Origin: Pseudorhodobacter antarcticus
Lineage (GTDB): Bacteria; Pseudomonadota; Alphaproteobacteria; Rhodobacterales; Rhodobacteraceae
DNA: 64,000 bases
Assembly (NCBI GenBank): GCA_945862435.1
Contig: CAMAXX010000004.1
Location: forward strand, 62,001 to 126,000
Reading direction: 5' to 3'
Position 1 is the first letter of the stretch; the number at the start of each line of letters is the position of its first letter. Shown one piece after another: positions 1-8,317 of the stretch. The notes below the pieces were generated by a model that worked only from the letters and a program-made list of their open reading frames with translations, was not told where the DNA came from and searched no databases. The position numbers and the translations under genes are program-made.

Positions 1-423
1 CAATTTTGTACCGTCTCTAGGTGAAGGATAGCTGATCACACCATTGGAAAGAATCTCAGAAACATAAGTGACAACTTCGCTCAACTGCCCCGCTCCAAAG
101 ATAAGACGGTCAACACACTCTTTGCAAACATCAAAATTATTCACGCCTAGCCGCAATTGCTGTAGTGTTGTTCCGCTTGAATGTAGTGTCGGTGTCTTTA
201 GCGCGCGCAGCAACGTCTCGATCATGCCCCAATGCGGTTTCCAATCCCATTCGGGAAGGCTCTCTGAATTGTTTGAAATCGCGTTTAGAAAAATATCGTC
301 AACTCTATCAATAAATCCCGAATCCAGCGCGTGGGCTATCAAAGCATCCTTAGACACTTTGCCGCTTTTGACTTTGCGATAAGTTTGCAAAAGAAGGTCA
401 TGGGTTTTCCGCAGATTTTGCAA
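1..423 (-). CDS. Unknown protein, C-terminal part beyond left edge
   Basis: An open frame of 141 codons reads leftward off the window. It contains no early ATG. An in-frame TAA at 457-459 closes it upstream, so the best start is TTG at 423, which has GGAG about 8 nt before it. The protein begins LQNLRKTHDLLLQTYRKVKS and carries an aromatic stretch (WDWKPHW, around residue 50) and a Cys pair (VCKEC, around residue 90). I do not recognise a family. The stretch is AT-richer than the genes to its right and lies just downstream of the XRE-cupin gene on the same strand. It may be a genuine gene with a TTG start or a 5'-truncated remnant. The rest of the gene outside the window would decide this. 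Confidence 0.4.
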   Translation of the reverse strand, partial: MQNLRKTHDLLLQTYRKVKSGKVSKDALIAHALDSGFIDRVDDIFLNAISNNSESLPEWDWKPHWGMIETLLRALKTPTLHSSGTTLQQLRLGVNNFDVCKECVDRLIFGAGQLSEVVTYVSEILSNGVISYPSPRDGTKL

Positions 424-519
424 TTCGTTGTCTCCAAAGCTTGGATCAACGCTGCCTTAGTACCGAACCAATAAGGAGAACTGTTAGCCGAAGTTCTACT
501 TCAGGTAAAGTTGATTGTT

Positions 520-1140
520 CTAAACGGCCGACGTCACCCACAGCAAGGTTGCGTCATCTTCTGACAGCGAAATCACGTTATGGCCCATGCCTGCGTCATA
601 ATAGGCGCTGTCGCCGCGCCGCAGATCGACGGGTTCATAAAATTCTGTGTAAAGGCGCACAACGCCGGTGAGGACATACAGAAATTCTTCGCCCTCGTGG
701 CGCACCCAGCCGTCAAAATCTTCCATCGTGCGGGCGCGGATTGTGGCGCGGTAGGGCAGCATTTGCTTTTTGGTCAGGCCCGCTGCCAGCAATTCATGCT
801 CGTAAGTGATGGTGGCATGGGCTTGGCCCTCGCCGCCCTTTGTGGTAACCATGCGGCCAGATACTTGCGGTGCAGGCGCAGGAGTAAACAACTGCGGCAC
901 CGATATGCCAAGCCCAAGCGCTAGCTTCTTAAGTGCTTCAAAAGTGGGCGACATTTGCCCGTTTTCAATTTTTGACAGGGTCGATCTTGCAAGGCCGCCT
1001 TGGACTGCCGCCTGCTCTAGGGTCCATCCTTTTGCGCGGCGCAAATCACGCACCCGCGCGCCCAAATCAAGCGGCGCAGGCGGGGCCGCATCACCGCTTT
1101 CGCGGGCAAGTTTTATCATGCGTTTGGGATCGCTGGACAT
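520..1140 (-). CDS. XRE-family transcriptional regulator with cupin domain
   Basis: This 206-residue DNA-binding regulator has an N-terminal helix-turn-helix of the HTH_3/XRE type (about residues 27-82, including STLSKIENGQMSPTFEALKK). A C-terminal cupin_2 barrel follows (about residues 125-200, around WVRHEGEEFLYVLTG). This two-domain layout is common among alphaproteobacterial regulators in which the cupin senses a small ligand. The target cannot be read from the sequence. The gene is divergent from the DsbA-like gene at 1266, and the roughly 125-bp gap between them is the obvious place for an operator. I am confident in the family and have no basis for naming a ligand. Confidence 0.93.
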   Translation of the reverse strand: MSSDPKRMIKLARESGDAAPPAPLDLGARVRDLRRAKGWTLEQAAVQGGLARSTLSKIENGQMSPTFEALKKLALGLGISVPQLFTPAPAPQVSGRMVTTKGGEGQAHATITYEHELLAAGLTKKQMLPYRATIRARTMEDFDGWVRHEGEEFLYVLTGVVRLYTEFYEPVDLRRGDSAYYDAGMGHNVISLSEDDATLLWVTSAV

Positions 1141-1265
1141 GGGCTGGGCGATACCCTATCGCGCCGCGCGATGCAACCTTGGGGCAAATGCCGCGCCGCA
1201 CCCGACCCTGCCCCTTGACCCCGCCCAAGAAACAGAAAACAACGGGGAAAATCAATGAGGATGCT

Positions 1266-1907
1266 ATGACACGCCTTGATATTTTCTCTGACCCAGTCTG
1301 CCCGTGGTGCCTTGTGGGCAAAACACATCTTGATCGCGCCTTGGCGGACAAGCCGCTGCATCCCTTTGCTGTTCAATGGCATCCGTTCCAGTTAAACCCC
1401 GATCTGCCCGTTGAAGGGGTCAATAAGCGCGAATACCTTGAACGCGCTTTGGGTGGGGCGGGCCGCGTAGACGCGGTGCATGAACGCCTGCGCGAAATTG
1501 CTGGTAAAGCAGGGCTTGATCTAAACCCCGACTTGCCCCAGCGCATTCCCAATACGCTTAAGGCGCACCGCCTGATCCATTGGGCGGGGATTGAGGGCGC
1601 GCAAAACGCCGTCGTAACTAATATGTTCACCGCCTATTGGCTACAGGGTCGGGACATTGGCGCAGATGAAGTGCTGGCAGATATAGCCCACGCGAATGGG
1701 ATGGACCGCGCGGCTACCCTGCGCCTGTTGCAATCGGCGGCAGATGCTGATGATATCATGGCCCGCGACCGTGATGCGCGGCAAAAGGGCGTGACCGCAG
1801 TGCCGACCTATCTGATCGCGCAGCAATATGTCGTATCAGGCGCACAGCCCCCCGAGGTGTGGGCCGATGTCATAGCCGAGTTGTCGGACAAGGTAAAACT
1901 TCATTGA
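1266..1907 (+). CDS. DsbA family oxidoreductase (FrnE-like)
   Basis: This 213-residue protein has a thioredoxin-fold DsbA domain over nearly its full length. The N-terminal SDPVCPWCLVGK contains the CPWC motif typical of the FrnE/2-hydroxychromene-2-carboxylate isomerase branch. A cis-Pro context near the C-terminus (GVTAVPTYLI) matches the family. There is no signal peptide, so it is probably a cytosolic thiol oxidoreductase or isomerase. I chose the ATG at 1266 because the CPWC domain starts right after it, although the frame stays open further upstream. The stop TGA overlaps the TTG proposed as the start of the following MFS gene, which suggests translational coupling. Confidence 0.92.
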   Translation: MTRLDIFSDPVCPWCLVGKTHLDRALADKPLHPFAVQWHPFQLNPDLPVEGVNKREYLERALGGAGRVDAVHERLREIAGKAGLDLNPDLPQRIPNTLKAHRLIHWAGIEGAQNAVVTNMFTAYWLQGRDIGADEVLADIAHANGMDRAATLRLLQSAADADDIMARDRDARQKGVTAVPTYLIAQQYVVSGAQPPEVWADVIAELSDKVKLH

Positions 1908-3112
1908 CAGATCAAGGCGAGTTACAGCGCCCCGCCCTGAACTTTGTGCTGATGATGGCGGCGCTGTTTTCCACCATAGCGCTGTCTATCGACGCTATGT
2001 TGCCCGCTTTGCCCGAAATCGCAGCCAGCCTGTCGCCCGATGCGCCCAACCGCGCGCAAATTGTGGTGACCAGTTTTGTGCTTGGCATGGGGATTGGTAC
2101 GCTTTTTGCTGGGCCATTGTCAGACGCCTATGGCCGCAAACCGGCGATCATTGCTGGGCTTGGCCTTTATGCTTTGGGCGCGCTTGGCTGTTATTTTGCG
2201 AACGATCTGAACAGCTTGCTTGCAGCGCGGGTGATCCAAGGGCTTGGCGCTGCCGCCCCGCGTGTGGTGGGCAGCGCGATGATCCGCGATCTGTACAAGG
2301 GCCGCGCCATGGCCCAAGTTCTAAGCTTAATCATGACTATTTTCACCCTAATGCCCGCCATTGCCCCGCTGATGGGCCAAGGCATTATCGCATGGGGCGG
2401 GTGGCACATAATTTTTTTGTTCTTCATCGCCTTTGCCGCCCTTAATCTGGTTTGGGTTGGGCTGTTTCAGCCAGAAACCCTTCCCCCCACGCAGCGCCGC
2501 AGCTTGAACCTGCGCAAATTGGTGCAGGGTCTTCGCGAAGTGCTGGCGCAGCGCATAGTGCTCGTATCTACAGCCGTGCAGTCGCTGGTTTTGGGGGGAC
2601 TGTTTGGCACATTGTCCTCGCTGCAAGGAATTTTCGAGCAAAGATTTGATCGCGCAGACAGTTTCCCACTTTGGTTTGGGCTAATTGCGCTTTTGTCCAG
2701 CATGGGTGCCTTCGCCAACGCTCGGCTGGTGCAACGGCTGGGGATGCGCCGCATGGTGGCTGGCGCGCTATGGGGTATGTTTGCGGCTTCTGCCCTGCTG
2801 GCGGGGGACGGTGCGCTGCATCTGTTGCGCGCGCCGCTTGATTTTGCGCTGCTGCTGGCTTGGGCCGTGATGATTTTTGCGGCCATGGGGCTGACACTTG
2901 GCAATCTTAGCGCGATGGCGCTAGAACCCTTGGGTCATTTGGCGGGCATGGCATCCAGCGCGGTGACCGCACTGTCCACTGTTGCTGCCGTGGTTTTGGC
3001 TATGCCTTTGGGACTTGCCTTTAACGGAACTGCACTGCCGCTGGCGCTGGGAGTTTGCGGATTTGCCGCCGCAGCCTTGGGCGTTTTGCGCTTGATGCAG
3101 GTCCATGACTAG
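1904..3112 (+). CDS. Bcr/CflA family multidrug efflux MFS transporter
   Basis: This is an inner-membrane drug:proton antiporter of the Bcr/CflA subgroup with about 12 transmembrane helices and 402 residues. The first helix segment (FSTIALSIDAMLPALPEIAA), the loop GPLSDAYGRKP (MFS motif A) and RVIQGLGAAAPRVVGSAMIRD are characteristic of the family. The frame is open upstream into the preceding gene. The start I prefer is TTG at 1904, which overlaps the upstream TGA as TTGA and has AAGG about 10 nt before it. It forms an apparent two-gene unit with the DsbA-like gene and ends 3 bp from the convergent mttB-like gene. Its substrate is unknown. Confidence 0.92.
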   Translation: MTDQGELQRPALNFVLMMAALFSTIALSIDAMLPALPEIAASLSPDAPNRAQIVVTSFVLGMGIGTLFAGPLSDAYGRKPAIIAGLGLYALGALGCYFANDLNSLLAARVIQGLGAAAPRVVGSAMIRDLYKGRAMAQVLSLIMTIFTLMPAIAPLMGQGIIAWGGWHIIFLFFIAFAALNLVWVGLFQPETLPPTQRRSLNLRKLVQGLREVLAQRIVLVSTAVQSLVLGGLFGTLSSLQGIFEQRFDRADSFPLWFGLIALLSSMGAFANARLVQRLGMRRMVAGALWGMFAASALLAGDGALHLLRAPLDFALLLAWAVMIFAAMGLTLGNLSAMALEPLGHLAGMASSAVTALSTVAAVVLAMPLGLAFNGTALPLALGVCGFAAAALGVLRLMQVHD

Positions 3113-3115
3113 CCG

Positions 3116-4645
3116 CTAATACCAAGCATCATCCAGCCCATGCTTTTTGCGGGCAACAAAATCGGCCAGCGCATCGCCAATACCTTCGTCCAAATGCGGG
3201 GCCTGATATTCGGCCAGCGATTTCTTCCAGGCTGCATTGGCGCGGGTTGCGGCATCGCTGCTGCCTGACGCCTCCCATTTCTCGAACGGTTCATTATCCG
3301 ACAAGCTGCTGTCCCAGAACGCAGTTTCATAATGTGCCATCGTATGGCTACAGCCGAAAAAGTGATTGCCTGGCCCCACTTCGGCAAAGGCATCGACGGC
3401 CAACGTATCATCGCTGATGACCACCCCATCCAGATAGCTGTGCAAGGCCCCGCAAAGATCGGCGTCCAGCATAAATTTCTCGTATGACATCGATAAAAGC
3501 CCGTCTAAGAACCCCGCCGAATGCAAAATGAAATTGGCCCCGCAATGGATGGCCGCCAGCATTGACATGGTGCCTTCCATCATCGCTTGGGCATCGGGCA
3601 GTTTGCTGGTGGTGAAATTGCCACTGCACCGCAAGGGCAGGTTCAGACGGCGCGCGAGTTGCCCAATGACCATACTGCCAATCGCAGGTTCGGGCGTACC
3701 AAAGGTGGGGCTGCCCGAGCGCATCGACATCGATGACAGAAAATTGCCGAAAATCACAGGCGCGCCGCGCCGTTCTAGCTGTGTCAGCGCGCAGCCCGCC
3801 ATGGTTTCGGCCAGCGATTGCGCGATGGCCCCCGCATTGGTCACAGGCCCCATCGCCCCACCAAGGATAAACGGAACGATAACGGCAGCTTGGTTTGCGC
3901 GGGCATAGGCGCGCAAACTTTTGGTCATCGTCCCGTCCCAAACAAGGGGCGAGTTGACGTTTACATTGCCCAAAATCACACAGTTTTGGTCGGTAAAGTC
4001 GCGCCCAAACACGATCCGAGCCATATCGATACTATCTTCCGCGCGGTCTTCTGCAGTGACCGATCCCATAAACGGGCGGTCAGACAGGGTTAAATGGGCC
4101 AGCACCATATCTAAATGGCGCTTGTTCACGGGAATATCGGTTGGCTCACAAATGGTTCCGCCCGAATGGTGAAAATTGGGGCTGGCCTGTGCCAGTTTTA
4201 TGAAATTCTGAAAATCGGTCATCGTGCCAAAACGGCGGCCCTTATCCAAATCCATCACAAATGGGCTGCCGTAAGCGGGGGCGAAGACCACCGATTTGCC
4301 GCCAATTTCAACCGAATGGGCGGGGTTGCGGGCATGTTGAGTGAACGCGGCGGGAGCATGGGCCAAAATCTCGCGCAGCATCCCTTTTGGAAAGCGCACC
4401 CGCAGGCCATCCACCTCGGCCCCTGCTTTCCGCCAAAGCTCTAGCGCGTCTGGATCGTCGCGAAACTCGATCCCCGTTTCAGCCAAGATGCGATCTGCCG
4501 CATCTTCGATCCGAACGAGGTTCTCTTCGGACAAAATATCATAAGTGGGGATGTTGCGGATGATGTATGGGCGGCCCAAACCCCCGCCTTTTTGCGCGCG
4601 TTCTGATTGGCGCGCGGCGCGGCCCGATCTGCGATGCTCGTTCAT
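3116..4645 (-). CDS. MttB-family (trimethylamine methyltransferase-like) protein
   Basis: This 509-residue protein belongs to the MttB superfamily of corrinoid-dependent methyltransferases. Family-typical stretches include GIEFRDDPDALELWRKAGAE, VFAPAYGSPFVMDLDKGRR and ILHSAGFLDGLLSMSYEKF. The frame has no internal TAG, so it belongs to the non-pyrrolysine branch. In other bacteria, members of that branch act on quaternary amines such as glycine betaine, proline betaine or carnitine. No corrinoid protein gene lies beside it, so the substrate remains open. The ATG at 4645 is chosen over an upstream in-frame ATG because GGGAGG lies 7 nt before it. It follows phnM on the same strand after 179 bp and may have its own promoter. 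Confidence 0.9.
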   Translation of the reverse strand: MNEHRRSGRAARQSERAQKGGGLGRPYIIRNIPTYDILSEENLVRIEDAADRILAETGIEFRDDPDALELWRKAGAEVDGLRVRFPKGMLREILAHAPAAFTQHARNPAHSVEIGGKSVVFAPAYGSPFVMDLDKGRRFGTMTDFQNFIKLAQASPNFHHSGGTICEPTDIPVNKRHLDMVLAHLTLSDRPFMGSVTAEDRAEDSIDMARIVFGRDFTDQNCVILGNVNVNSPLVWDGTMTKSLRAYARANQAAVIVPFILGGAMGPVTNAGAIAQSLAETMAGCALTQLERRGAPVIFGNFLSSMSMRSGSPTFGTPEPAIGSMVIGQLARRLNLPLRCSGNFTTSKLPDAQAMMEGTMSMLAAIHCGANFILHSAGFLDGLLSMSYEKFMLDADLCGALHSYLDGVVISDDTLAVDAFAEVGPGNHFFGCSHTMAHYETAFWDSSLSDNEPFEKWEASGSSDAATRANAAWKKSLAEYQAPHLDEGIGDALADFVARKKHGLDDAWY

Positions 4646-4824
4646 TGCGGCCCTCCCAATTGGGCTAAGTAGGCGGCCAATCACGTGATAAGTCCGCACA
4701 AGCTGCGACAGTTAAAGGTCTATTCGCGCCCCTCATTGTGTTTGATTGAAATATGCCAATATCGCTTCTAATTATTGCAAATTGGCGGGCAGAACCACAA
4801 TTCCGCCACCGCAACATTGTGCGC

Positions 4825-6033
4825 CTAGCGCAATGCGTTATAGCCGCCGCGTCCGCTGACCCATGTGCGCAATGCGGCGGGGGCTTGGCCATCTGGCCAA
4901 TCCAGCAGCACAAGATCAGCGCGAAGGCCCGCCGCAATACGGCCGCGGTCTGTCAGCCCCATTGCCGCAGCGGGGTTGGCGGATACCAATTTCCACAAAT
5001 CTGCCAGCGGCGCGACAGCGTCGGCATGCAGGCGCACCATCGCCCCCAGCATGGCAGGGTAGTAATAATCAGATGCTAAAATATCGCACAACCCGCGCGC
5101 AATCATGTCGCCTGCGCTAGGGCTGCCCAAATGGCTACCGCCACGCATGGCATTTGGCGCGCCCAACACTATTGGGTCGCCCGCCTGTTTAGCCGCCAGA
5201 AAAACCCGCTCATGCATAGGGAATTCTGCGATATGGGCCCCTTGCGCGCGGTAATAATCGCGGGTTTGCACTTGGCTGTCATCATGGCTTAGCATAGGCG
5301 CGCCATGCGCGCGCGCAAGCGCGGAGACGCGTTCAATATCGCCGCGCACTGCACCGCGCTGTGCCCAAATATTTGTAATCATTGCCACATAATCGGCCGC
5401 GCTCATATGCGCGCGCTTGGCCCGATCGGTCATTTTGCGGGCAAACGCCTCGCCTGCCAAATCGGTTATCGGGTAATCATCGATCAGGTCAAACGGGCGG
5501 TCATGCAGGGCAATTTCGGGATGCAGTAGGGCCGCCGTGGTATGATCGTTAAAGGCAAGTGCAGGGCGATCTGGGCCCACCAGCACATGCGCAATAAGCG
5601 GCTCTGCCTGCGGGCAGAACGTTTCCCAGCGCAGTTGGATGCGGTTATCGGCGGTCAGGCGCGGGCGCAAATCTTGCAGCGCGCGCACAACGTGCCAGCC
5701 CATATCCACGCTGCGAAGCCCCGGCTCCCACGACAGGGTCAGCGCATGATAGGCCGTTGCAATACCGTTGGCCGCAAGCTGCCTGTCGGTTTCCAAAAGC
5801 GCCGTTTGGATCTGAACAGTCACCCCTGGGCGCGGCATGATTTGACGCTCAAACGCATCGCCGTGAATATCTACAAACGCAGGCGCCAGAATGCGCCCGC
5901 GACCATTAATCACCGCCGCTCCATCGCGCGCAACGTCAATGCCTGTAATCAGCCCATCTTCAATGCGCAGATCGGCCGTTTCAACACGGTTCTCCAGAAT
6001 AACGCTGGCACCTTCAATAAATTCGGCAGACAT
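4825..6033 (-). CDS. phnM: PhnM, ribose 1-methylphosphonate triphosphate diphosphatase
   Basis: This 402-residue amidohydrolase belongs to the PhnM family. In the C-P lyase pathway PhnM removes pyrophosphate from alpha-D-ribose 1-alkylphosphonate 5-triphosphate. Visible family features are the N-terminal metal-site region PAFVDIHGDAFERQIMPRPG, then ALAFNDHT, MLSHDDSQVQ and LGAPNAMRGGSHLGSPSA. The ATG at 6033 is chosen because it overlaps the TAA of the upstream methyltransferase (TAATG). It ends the phnD-phnC-phnE-methyltransferase-phnM run. None of phnG, phnH, phnI, phnJ, phnK or phnL is in the window, so either those genes are elsewhere or this enzyme works in another context. Confidence 0.92.
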   Translation of the reverse strand: MSAEFIEGASVILENRVETADLRIEDGLITGIDVARDGAAVINGRGRILAPAFVDIHGDAFERQIMPRPGVTVQIQTALLETDRQLAANGIATAYHALTLSWEPGLRSVDMGWHVVRALQDLRPRLTADNRIQLRWETFCPQAEPLIAHVLVGPDRPALAFNDHTTAALLHPEIALHDRPFDLIDDYPITDLAGEAFARKMTDRAKRAHMSAADYVAMITNIWAQRGAVRGDIERVSALARAHGAPMLSHDDSQVQTRDYYRAQGAHIAEFPMHERVFLAAKQAGDPIVLGAPNAMRGGSHLGSPSAGDMIARGLCDILASDYYYPAMLGAMVRLHADAVAPLADLWKLVSANPAAAMGLTDRGRIAAGLRADLVLLDWPDGQAPAALRTWVSGRGGYNALR

Positions 6034-6698
6034 TACAGCTTCTCGGCCAAAAGGTGCCAATGCCATGATCCGGGCTTTTCATGCACGCGGTCAAAGAGGG
6101 TTAACATTTCAAATTCGGGCATCAGGGCAATCAGGTCTGCTGCGCTACAAAAGTAATGTGGATGCACTTTGTCGCCTGGGCCGTCGAACGTCCATGTATT
6201 ACGGCTGATCTCGCGGCCGGGCGCAAGGGCCCTCTCCACAGAAACACGGCGCGCCGACAGCATCGTTGCCATAAACGTGCCGCCTGTTTTGGTCACCCGC
6301 GCAATCTCTGACAGGCAGCGGCGCACGATGGTTTCATCACCATGATAGATGACGTTCCAAGACAGCACATGATCGAACTGACCATCTGCGAAAGGCAGGT
6401 CTGTCATCGCGGCCAGATTGGTAGCAACGGCCAGCCCCTGCGCCTGGGCCGCCGTATCAATGGCGGAAATAGCCGCCTCAGCGGCGTCCAATGCGGTTAC
6501 CTGATGCCCCATCGCCGCAAATGCCAAGGCATGCCGCCCGATCCCTGCGCCAAGGTCAAGAATACGGCTGTTTGGCGGCAGACTGCGGGCATGATCCAGC
6601 ACCCAAGGTTCAGCGGTAGCCCAAGGCGAAGTTGCATCCGCCTTTTGCCACTGCGTATTCCAGTAAAGATGCGCGGTGTCTGTTGCAGTATTGGTCAT
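6033..6698 (-). CDS. Class I SAM-dependent methyltransferase in phn operon
   Basis: This 221-residue methyltransferase has a Rossmann fold with the SAM-binding motif ILDLGAGIGRHALAFAAMGH (about residues 46-65) and an acidic motif II (VTALDAAEAAI). It resembles the TehB/methyltransferase_25 type. The C-terminal part is rich in His and aromatic residues (PHYFC, HEKPGSWHWH). It overlaps phnE by 4 nt (ATGA) and phnM by 3 nt (TAATG), so it is translated as part of the phosphonate unit. The substrate is unknown. A role in modifying a phosphonate or an intermediate is an inference from position only. Confidence 0.9.
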   Translation of the reverse strand: MTNTATDTAHLYWNTQWQKADATSPWATAEPWVLDHARSLPPNSRILDLGAGIGRHALAFAAMGHQVTALDAAEAAISAIDTAAQAQGLAVATNLAAMTDLPFADGQFDHVLSWNVIYHGDETIVRRCLSEIARVTKTGGTFMATMLSARRVSVERALAPGREISRNTWTFDGPGDKVHPHYFCSAADLIALMPEFEMLTLFDRVHEKPGSWHWHLLAEKL

Positions 6699-7510
6699 AT
6701 CAATTTCTTTCTAATCCAGCCCGAACCTTGTTCGACAGCAATCACAAGCACAAGCATCAATAAAATAATTGCCAGCGCCTCGTCATAATTGAACAGATCA
6801 AAGGCGACCTTTAAATCAACCCCAATACCCCCTGCCCCAACAAGGCCCAAAGCCGCCGATCCGCGCACCGATTTTTCCAGTGCAAACAAAGATGTGGCGG
6901 TGAAAGACGGCAAACAGGCAGGAAACACTGCCGATACAATTGTGCCCAAACGGCTGGCCCCAATGGCGCGCAGCGCGTCTTGCGGGCCCACGTCGGTTTC
7001 CTCCATGGCTTCGGCGAAAAAACGGCCTGCAAAGCCAATTTTATCAACCATAATCGCCATTACACCCGCCGCAGGGCCAAGGCCCACGATGATAATAAAG
7101 ATAATCGCCCAAACCAAATCAGGCACAGTGCGAAACAGCGCGATGACAGCGCGCGCGACTTGGCGCAAAAGCGGGTGCGGCGACAGGCGATCCGTTGCCA
7201 AAATGGCAAATGGGATGGCCAATATCAGGCCCAGAAAGCAACCAGCAACAGCCATTTGCAACGTTTCCAACAGTTTCCAGCCAATGGGCACGATACGGGA
7301 AAAATCGGGGGGAAACATCTGCATCAACATGCCAGATGGCGCAAATAGGCGCGCAATACCGCGGCTTAGCTTGTCTAGGGCGGGCGCAGTCGCCATCAAG
7401 CATGAGATGACCAACCCCAAAACCAGCAAAATACCCACATATTCGGGAATGCTGCGATGGCTAAAGCGTGGTGGCGGTGCAAGCGTTGTTGGCACGGTGG
7501 GCGTGGTCAT
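6695..7510 (-). CDS. phnE: Phosphonate ABC transporter permease PhnE
   Basis: This 271-residue inner-membrane permease belongs to the PhnE/phosphonate class of ABC importers. It has about six transmembrane helices and the cytoplasmic EAA-like loop EAMEETDVGPQDALRAIGAS, which contacts the ATPase. RTVPDLVWAIIF and SVRGSAALGLVGAGGIG are typical PhnE segments. The start overlaps phnC by 4 nt (ATGA), and the stop overlaps the methyltransferase by 4 nt. With phnD and phnC it forms a complete three-part importer. The same family also imports phosphite and other oxyanions, so the substrate is not fixed by sequence. Confidence 0.95.
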   Translation of the reverse strand: MTTPTVPTTLAPPPRFSHRSIPEYVGILLVLGLVISCLMATAPALDKLSRGIARLFAPSGMLMQMFPPDFSRIVPIGWKLLETLQMAVAGCFLGLILAIPFAILATDRLSPHPLLRQVARAVIALFRTVPDLVWAIIFIIIVGLGPAAGVMAIMVDKIGFAGRFFAEAMEETDVGPQDALRAIGASRLGTIVSAVFPACLPSFTATSLFALEKSVRGSAALGLVGAGGIGVDLKVAFDLFNYDEALAIILLMLVLVIAVEQGSGWIRKKLI

Positions 7511-8310
7511 GCAGGCTCCTGATGGTCAAAAAACCGCCGCAAACCAGCAGCGTCTGCTTGCGCAGTTGGCAAATCCAATGCGATGCGACCCTGCGCAAGG
7601 CCCAAGATGCGGTCAGAAAATTCAAGCGTATGTTCCAAACGATGCGAGATCATCAGCAGTGACAAACCATTTTCACGCACAAGGCTGAGCAAAAGCGCCA
7701 TTACCTCTTCGCCCGTTTGCGGATCAAGGCTGGCATCAGGTTCGTCTGCCAAAATGAACGCAGGGCGCTGCATCAACATGCGGGCAATGGCGACGCGCTG
7801 CTGCTGCCCGCCTGAAAGACTGTCAACGCGCGCACCCGCGCGGTCGCTAAGGCCAACACGGTCTAGGCATGCCATGGCCTCGGCGCGCACTTCGGCAGGG
7901 GCTAGGGCCTGAAACCACGCGCGCGGGCCAGACATGCGGGCCTGCACACCGTGAATGACATTGGATAACACCGAAAGGCGCGGCACCAAATTGTGGCGCT
8001 GCCAAACAATCCCGACCTGCGCGCGAAAGCTGCGCAAATCGCGGGTATTAAGCGCGCAAACATCGCGGCCCAGCATTTTTATCTGGCCAGCGGTAGGTTC
8101 GATCAGGCGGATCAAACATTTCAGCAGCGTCGATTTGCCAGACCCATTGGCCCCTATCAGCGCGGTCGATTGACCAGGCGCAAGGGTAAAATTCAGACCA
8201 TTCAAAACAACACGGCCATCGAAATCCTTAACCAAGCCATCAACAACCAAAACCGGCCCCACTTGCGTGGAGCCGGCCTGAGAGCTTTCTGGCGCAATAT
8301 GCGCGTTCAT
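7507..8310 (-). CDS. phnC: Phosphonate ABC transporter ATPase PhnC
   Basis: This is the ATP-binding subunit of the importer, 267 residues. It has Walker A GANGSGKST, the Q-loop region GIVWQRHNLVPRLSVLSNVI, the signature LSGGQQQRVAIAR and Walker B FILADEPDASLDP, all diagnostic of PhnC. The ATG at 8310 lies 7 nt after the phnD stop. An upstream in-frame extension would overlap phnD and lacks homology. It couples to phnE by an ATGA overlap. Confidence 0.95.
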   Translation of the reverse strand: MNAHIAPESSQAGSTQVGPVLVVDGLVKDFDGRVVLNGLNFTLAPGQSTALIGANGSGKSTLLKCLIRLIEPTAGQIKMLGRDVCALNTRDLRSFRAQVGIVWQRHNLVPRLSVLSNVIHGVQARMSGPRAWFQALAPAEVRAEAMACLDRVGLSDRAGARVDSLSGGQQQRVAIARMLMQRPAFILADEPDASLDPQTGEEVMALLLSLVRENGLSLLMISHRLEHTLEFSDRILGLAQGRIALDLPTAQADAAGLRRFFDHQEPA

Positions 8311-8317
8311 ACAGTGA

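Noticed and set aside
1..480. Plus-strand 104-codon frame at 68-382
   Set aside because: The minus-strand frame is longer and has a ribosome-binding site. The plus-strand product has no recognisable features.
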